DNA of 32,021 bases. Source: Oscillospiraceae bacterium (GTDB lineage Bacteria > Bacillota_A > Clostridia > Oscillospirales > Oscillospiraceae). The stretch spans positions 1 through 32,021 of the forward strand of contig JAFYVA010000100.1 in the NCBI GenBank assembly GCA_017549325.1, given 5' to 3'. Made by a program: the position numbers and the translations under genes. Positions 30,081-32,021 of the stretch are shown piece after piece (position 1 is the stretch's first letter; every line of letters begins with the position of its first letter). The notes beneath the pieces are model-generated. The model did no database searches and was not told the DNA's origin. It saw only the letters and a list, made by a program, of their open reading frames with translations.

Positions 30081-31205
30081 ATGGGTGCAGGCGATAAGAT
30101 CAACGAGGAAAAGATCCTGGCCGAACAGCTCTCCGAGCTGGAAGAGGCGCGCAAAAAGCGTCAGCGTCAGGCCGTGTTGGAGCAGAATAACTTTATCCAG
30201 TCCCAGATCACCCACGCGGTGCAGGAGAACCAGCGCCGCATTGCCGAAGAGGTAGAAGAGGCGCAGAGAGAGCAGGAGCAGGCATACGAGGAGCAGCAGG
30301 AGCGGAAGGTAGAGGAGGCTGCGCGCCTCGCTGCCGAAGAAGAGCGCCTTGCCGAGGAAGAGGCAGACAATGCCATCGAGGCGCTGGGCTTTAGCGACGG
30401 CGCACTGGACGAGGAGACCTGCCGCAAGATCATCGATGACCTGTGCGCCGGAAAAACGGCGGCGGTCAAAGAGAAGGTCGCGCAGGACGAGGCGGTAAAC
30501 AACAGCGGAATCGCCCCGGATGAGGGCGGCTCCATCGCCACCGCTACGGCTATCCCCCGTGAGATGCGCGCCGTGATGATCGGTAATACCCTTCGCAACT
30601 TCATCCACTATGTGGCCAGCGTGGCGCCGCTGTCCAACAGGCACATCGAGGTGGCGCGTCTTTGCAACAACATCATCAAGCGCGCGGCCAAGGAGGGCAT
30701 TTCCCGCCGGGAAATGGGCCTGACGAGCGAGGAGGCGACGGCGCTGAAGGGCAGCGTACAGCTGGGTATCGTCGTCAGAAAGGGCCTTCTGGCCAAGCAG
30801 ATGTTGGCCGACCCCACCTATAATGCGCCGGAGCGCTCGGTGTACCTGCGGGACTATCTGATCTTTAAGGGTATCGAGCAGGTGCTGCTGCCCCACGCGG
30901 AAAAGCATAGCGAGGCGATCGCTGCGGGCGAGAGTCCCCTCTCTTCCGTGCAGTTCCTGCTGGGCAGTCCCGGTTTCTCTGCTTCCGAGCTGAGCAAGAC
31001 GGTGGCGGCCGCCCCGGCACTGCACCGCTTTACCGTCATGGAGCAGAGCAAGGTGGCGGAGCTGGTGGGCCACGGCAGCGCCGAGCTGGACGGGCTGGGT
31101 GCGCAGGCGATTGTTGCCTGCTACGACGGTACGCTGCAAAAGGAAAAAGGTCCGGCTTCCCACAAAGAACGGGAGATGCAAAAAGACACCGGCCTAATCA
31201 AGTGA
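30081..31205 (+). CDS. Putative T4SS substrate, coiled coil plus shared C-module
   Basis: A 374-residue protein with no signal peptide. Residues 1-115 are a charged coiled coil (LSELEEARKKRQRQAV, EEQQERKVEEAARLAAEEER). A short acidic part follows, with FSDGALDEETCRKIIDDL. Residues ~165-360 match the C-module of the preceding protein in motif order: LSNRH at 184-188, a Glu/Gly helix region, KGLLAKQML, YLIFKGIE, then LLGSPGFSASELSKTV and MEQSKVAELVG. The tail is basic (KEKGPASHKEREMQKD). The ATG at 30081 follows AGAGAGAAAAAGCC, 79 bases after the previous stop. Function unknown; the shared module suggests a common recognition or activity domain. Confidence 0.8.
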   Translation: MGAGDKINEEKILAEQLSELEEARKKRQRQAVLEQNNFIQSQITHAVQENQRRIAEEVEEAQREQEQAYEEQQERKVEEAARLAAEEERLAEEEADNAIEALGFSDGALDEETCRKIIDDLCAGKTAAVKEKVAQDEAVNNSGIAPDEGGSIATATAIPREMRAVMIGNTLRNFIHYVASVAPLSNRHIEVARLCNNIIKRAAKEGISRREMGLTSEEATALKGSVQLGIVVRKGLLAKQMLADPTYNAPERSVYLRDYLIFKGIEQVLLPHAEKHSEAIAAGESPLSSVQFLLGSPGFSASELSKTVAAAPALHRFTVMEQSKVAELVGHGSAELDGLGAQAIVACYDGTLQKEKGPASHKEREMQKDTGLIK

Positions 31206-31215
31206 CGCCGTGTAA

Positions 31216-31247
31216 CTTTTGGCGAGATTTTCCCTATTATATAATAG
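31216..31247 (+). promoter_or_regulatory. Possible promoter before the last gene
   Basis: The 98-base gap contains CTTTTGGCG followed by CCCTATTATATAATAG. This includes a TATAAT at 31240-31245 inside the 14-bp palindrome CTATTATATAATAG (31234-31247). CTTTT-to-TATTATA spacing is 19 bases, as at 21841-21866. The TATTATATAAT core also appears in the promoter at 8546-8556. A weak or activator-dependent promoter is likely. Confidence 0.5.
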
Positions 31248-31303
31248 AACAACAGTGAACAACGAAACACCAACGTAAGAACGAAAAAACATGGAGGTGC
31301 GCT

Positions 31304-32021
31304 ATGCCGAACACTGAACCGATGAATTCCCCCGCGAAGAAGAAAATGTTATATAAGAGCTACATCAGTAGCATTTCTGCCCGCAGCTACGAGCCGGATA
31401 AGACCGATGCCGGCGGTCAGTTGGATGCGCTGCTGTCCGTTTACGGCATTATGGGCGAGGGCATCCGTGCCAGCCGCATTTTCTCGCAGGACAAGGAAAA
31501 TGGCTTCGTTGCGCTGACGGACGTCAGCAACGAGGCGATTTTGAACCGCCTGCGCAGCGGTGAAGTGCTGCTCATCAGCGATAGCAGTGGCTTCCCCAGA
31601 AGCCTTTCTGCCATGCAGCTGGACGGCACGGAGTATCTCCAGTGCATGAGCCCCGAGGAGGCCCTCGCCTTCCACGCCAGCCGCGATCAGTACTTTGAGG
31701 ATAAGGCTGAGATCATCCCCCCCGAAGAGCCCGACCTCCTCACGATCATCTGCAATTTCTTTGTTGAACTCCTCTTCGGTCACTACAGCAAGGGTATGCA
31801 GGAGTGGATCCAGTACCGTGACCTCTTTATGAAGCAGGAGGGCATCGATACGTTTATGCACAGCGAAGCTGTCACGGCCAGACAGACGGAGGCAACGCAA
31901 CGCTTGGAGGAGCGGGTGCGTCAGATCCAGCAGGAGCAGGCCTCGAATGAGCAGCCTCAGCAGGAGCAGGAGCCGCAGCCTCAGCAGGAGCAGGAGCCGC
32001 AGCCTCAGCAGGAGCAGGAGC
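31304..32021 (+). CDS. Putative T4SS substrate with N-module and QPQQEQEP repeats, 3'-truncated
   Basis: The frame is open from ATG 31304 (after GGAGGTG) to the window end: 239 codons seen, no stop. Residues ~40-185 form a globular module: SRIFSQDKENGFVALTDVSN, EAILNRLRSGEVLLISDSSG, then PDLLTIICNFFVELLFGHYS and KGMQEWIQYRDLFMKQEG. It resembles the N-module of the 647-residue protein in motif order. From 196 on the chain is helical and Gln/Glu-rich, and from 217 it becomes repeats of QPQQEQEP. The rest, possibly including the shared C-module, lies outside the window. No signal peptide. Unknown function; grouped with the preceding putative substrates. Confidence 0.8.
   Translation, partial: MPNTEPMNSPAKKKMLYKSYISSISARSYEPDKTDAGGQLDALLSVYGIMGEGIRASRIFSQDKENGFVALTDVSNEAILNRLRSGEVLLISDSSGFPRSLSAMQLDGTEYLQCMSPEEALAFHASRDQYFEDKAEIIPPEEPDLLTIICNFFVELLFGHYSKGMQEWIQYRDLFMKQEGIDTFMHSEAVTARQTEATQRLEERVRQIQQEQASNEQPQQEQEPQPQQEQEPQPQQEQE
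31952..32021 (+). repeat. 24-bp tandem repeat coding QPQQEQEP
   Basis: CAGCCTCAGCAGGAGCAGGA plus GCCG repeats exactly at 31952, 31976 and 32000, the last copy cut by the window end. The array may continue. Identical units imply recent expansion and length variation. Confidence 0.92.

Noticed and set aside
10047..32021. Standard conjugative element with relaxase and integrase
   Set aside because: None of the proteins shows relaxase HUH/His-triad motifs, integrase catalytic residues or replication-initiator features, and no flanking direct repeat was found. It remains possible beyond the window.

Overview
The window is about 58-60% GC and has strong AGGAGG-type ribosome sites, TTGACA/TATAAT promoters, U-tract terminators and Gram-positive signal peptides and lipoboxes. 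These point to a Clostridia genome, probably an Oscillospirales gut commensal. That placement is inferred from style and gene families, not from a marker phylogeny.

Region 1 (1-5800) looks like ordinary chromosome: the 3' part of glpK, a small helical zinc-ribbon protein, a eukaryote/archaeal-type proS, a MITE-like double hairpin, an AT-rich islet (small hypothetical gene, lipoprotein, XRE regulator) and a TraX-family membrane protein. Region 2 (5860-9970) is regulatory. It holds an SLC1/DAACS symporter with a degenerate RsbW-like N-terminal domain, a SARP-type response regulator whose phospho-acceptor Asp is replaced by Glu, an RsbW/SpoIIAB-like ATPase, an ECF sigma factor and a small proline-rich protein of unknown function. 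Between the regulator and the ATPase gene is a perfect tandem 11-bp direct repeat next to a TATAAT box, the known layout of SARP-controlled promoters.

Region 3 (10000-27400) is a Gram-positive type IV secretion (T4SS) operon. It encodes a VirB2-like pilin, a secreted beta-helix protein, a VirD4/TraG coupling ATPase, a secreted membrane-anchored protein, a VirB6/TrbL-like channel protein, a PrgI-VirB4 fusion ATPase with a long acidic tail, an RsbV/SpoIIAA-like STAS protein, a 1552-residue secreted beta-rich protein and a lipoprotein. Region 4 (27400-32021) holds cytoplasmic-looking proteins with low-complexity Asn/Gln/Glu/Lys segments. By eye, the 647-residue and 374-residue proteins share a C-terminal domain. 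The 647-residue protein and the last, truncated protein share an N-terminal domain. They therefore look like a modular family and are candidate T4SS substrates.

No relaxase, integrase, origin of transfer or other DNA-processing gene is visible. The working hypothesis is a T4SS that delivers proteins, or an integrative element whose DNA-processing genes lie beyond 32021, placed under a partner-switching (RsbW/RsbV-like), ECF sigma and SARP regulatory module.
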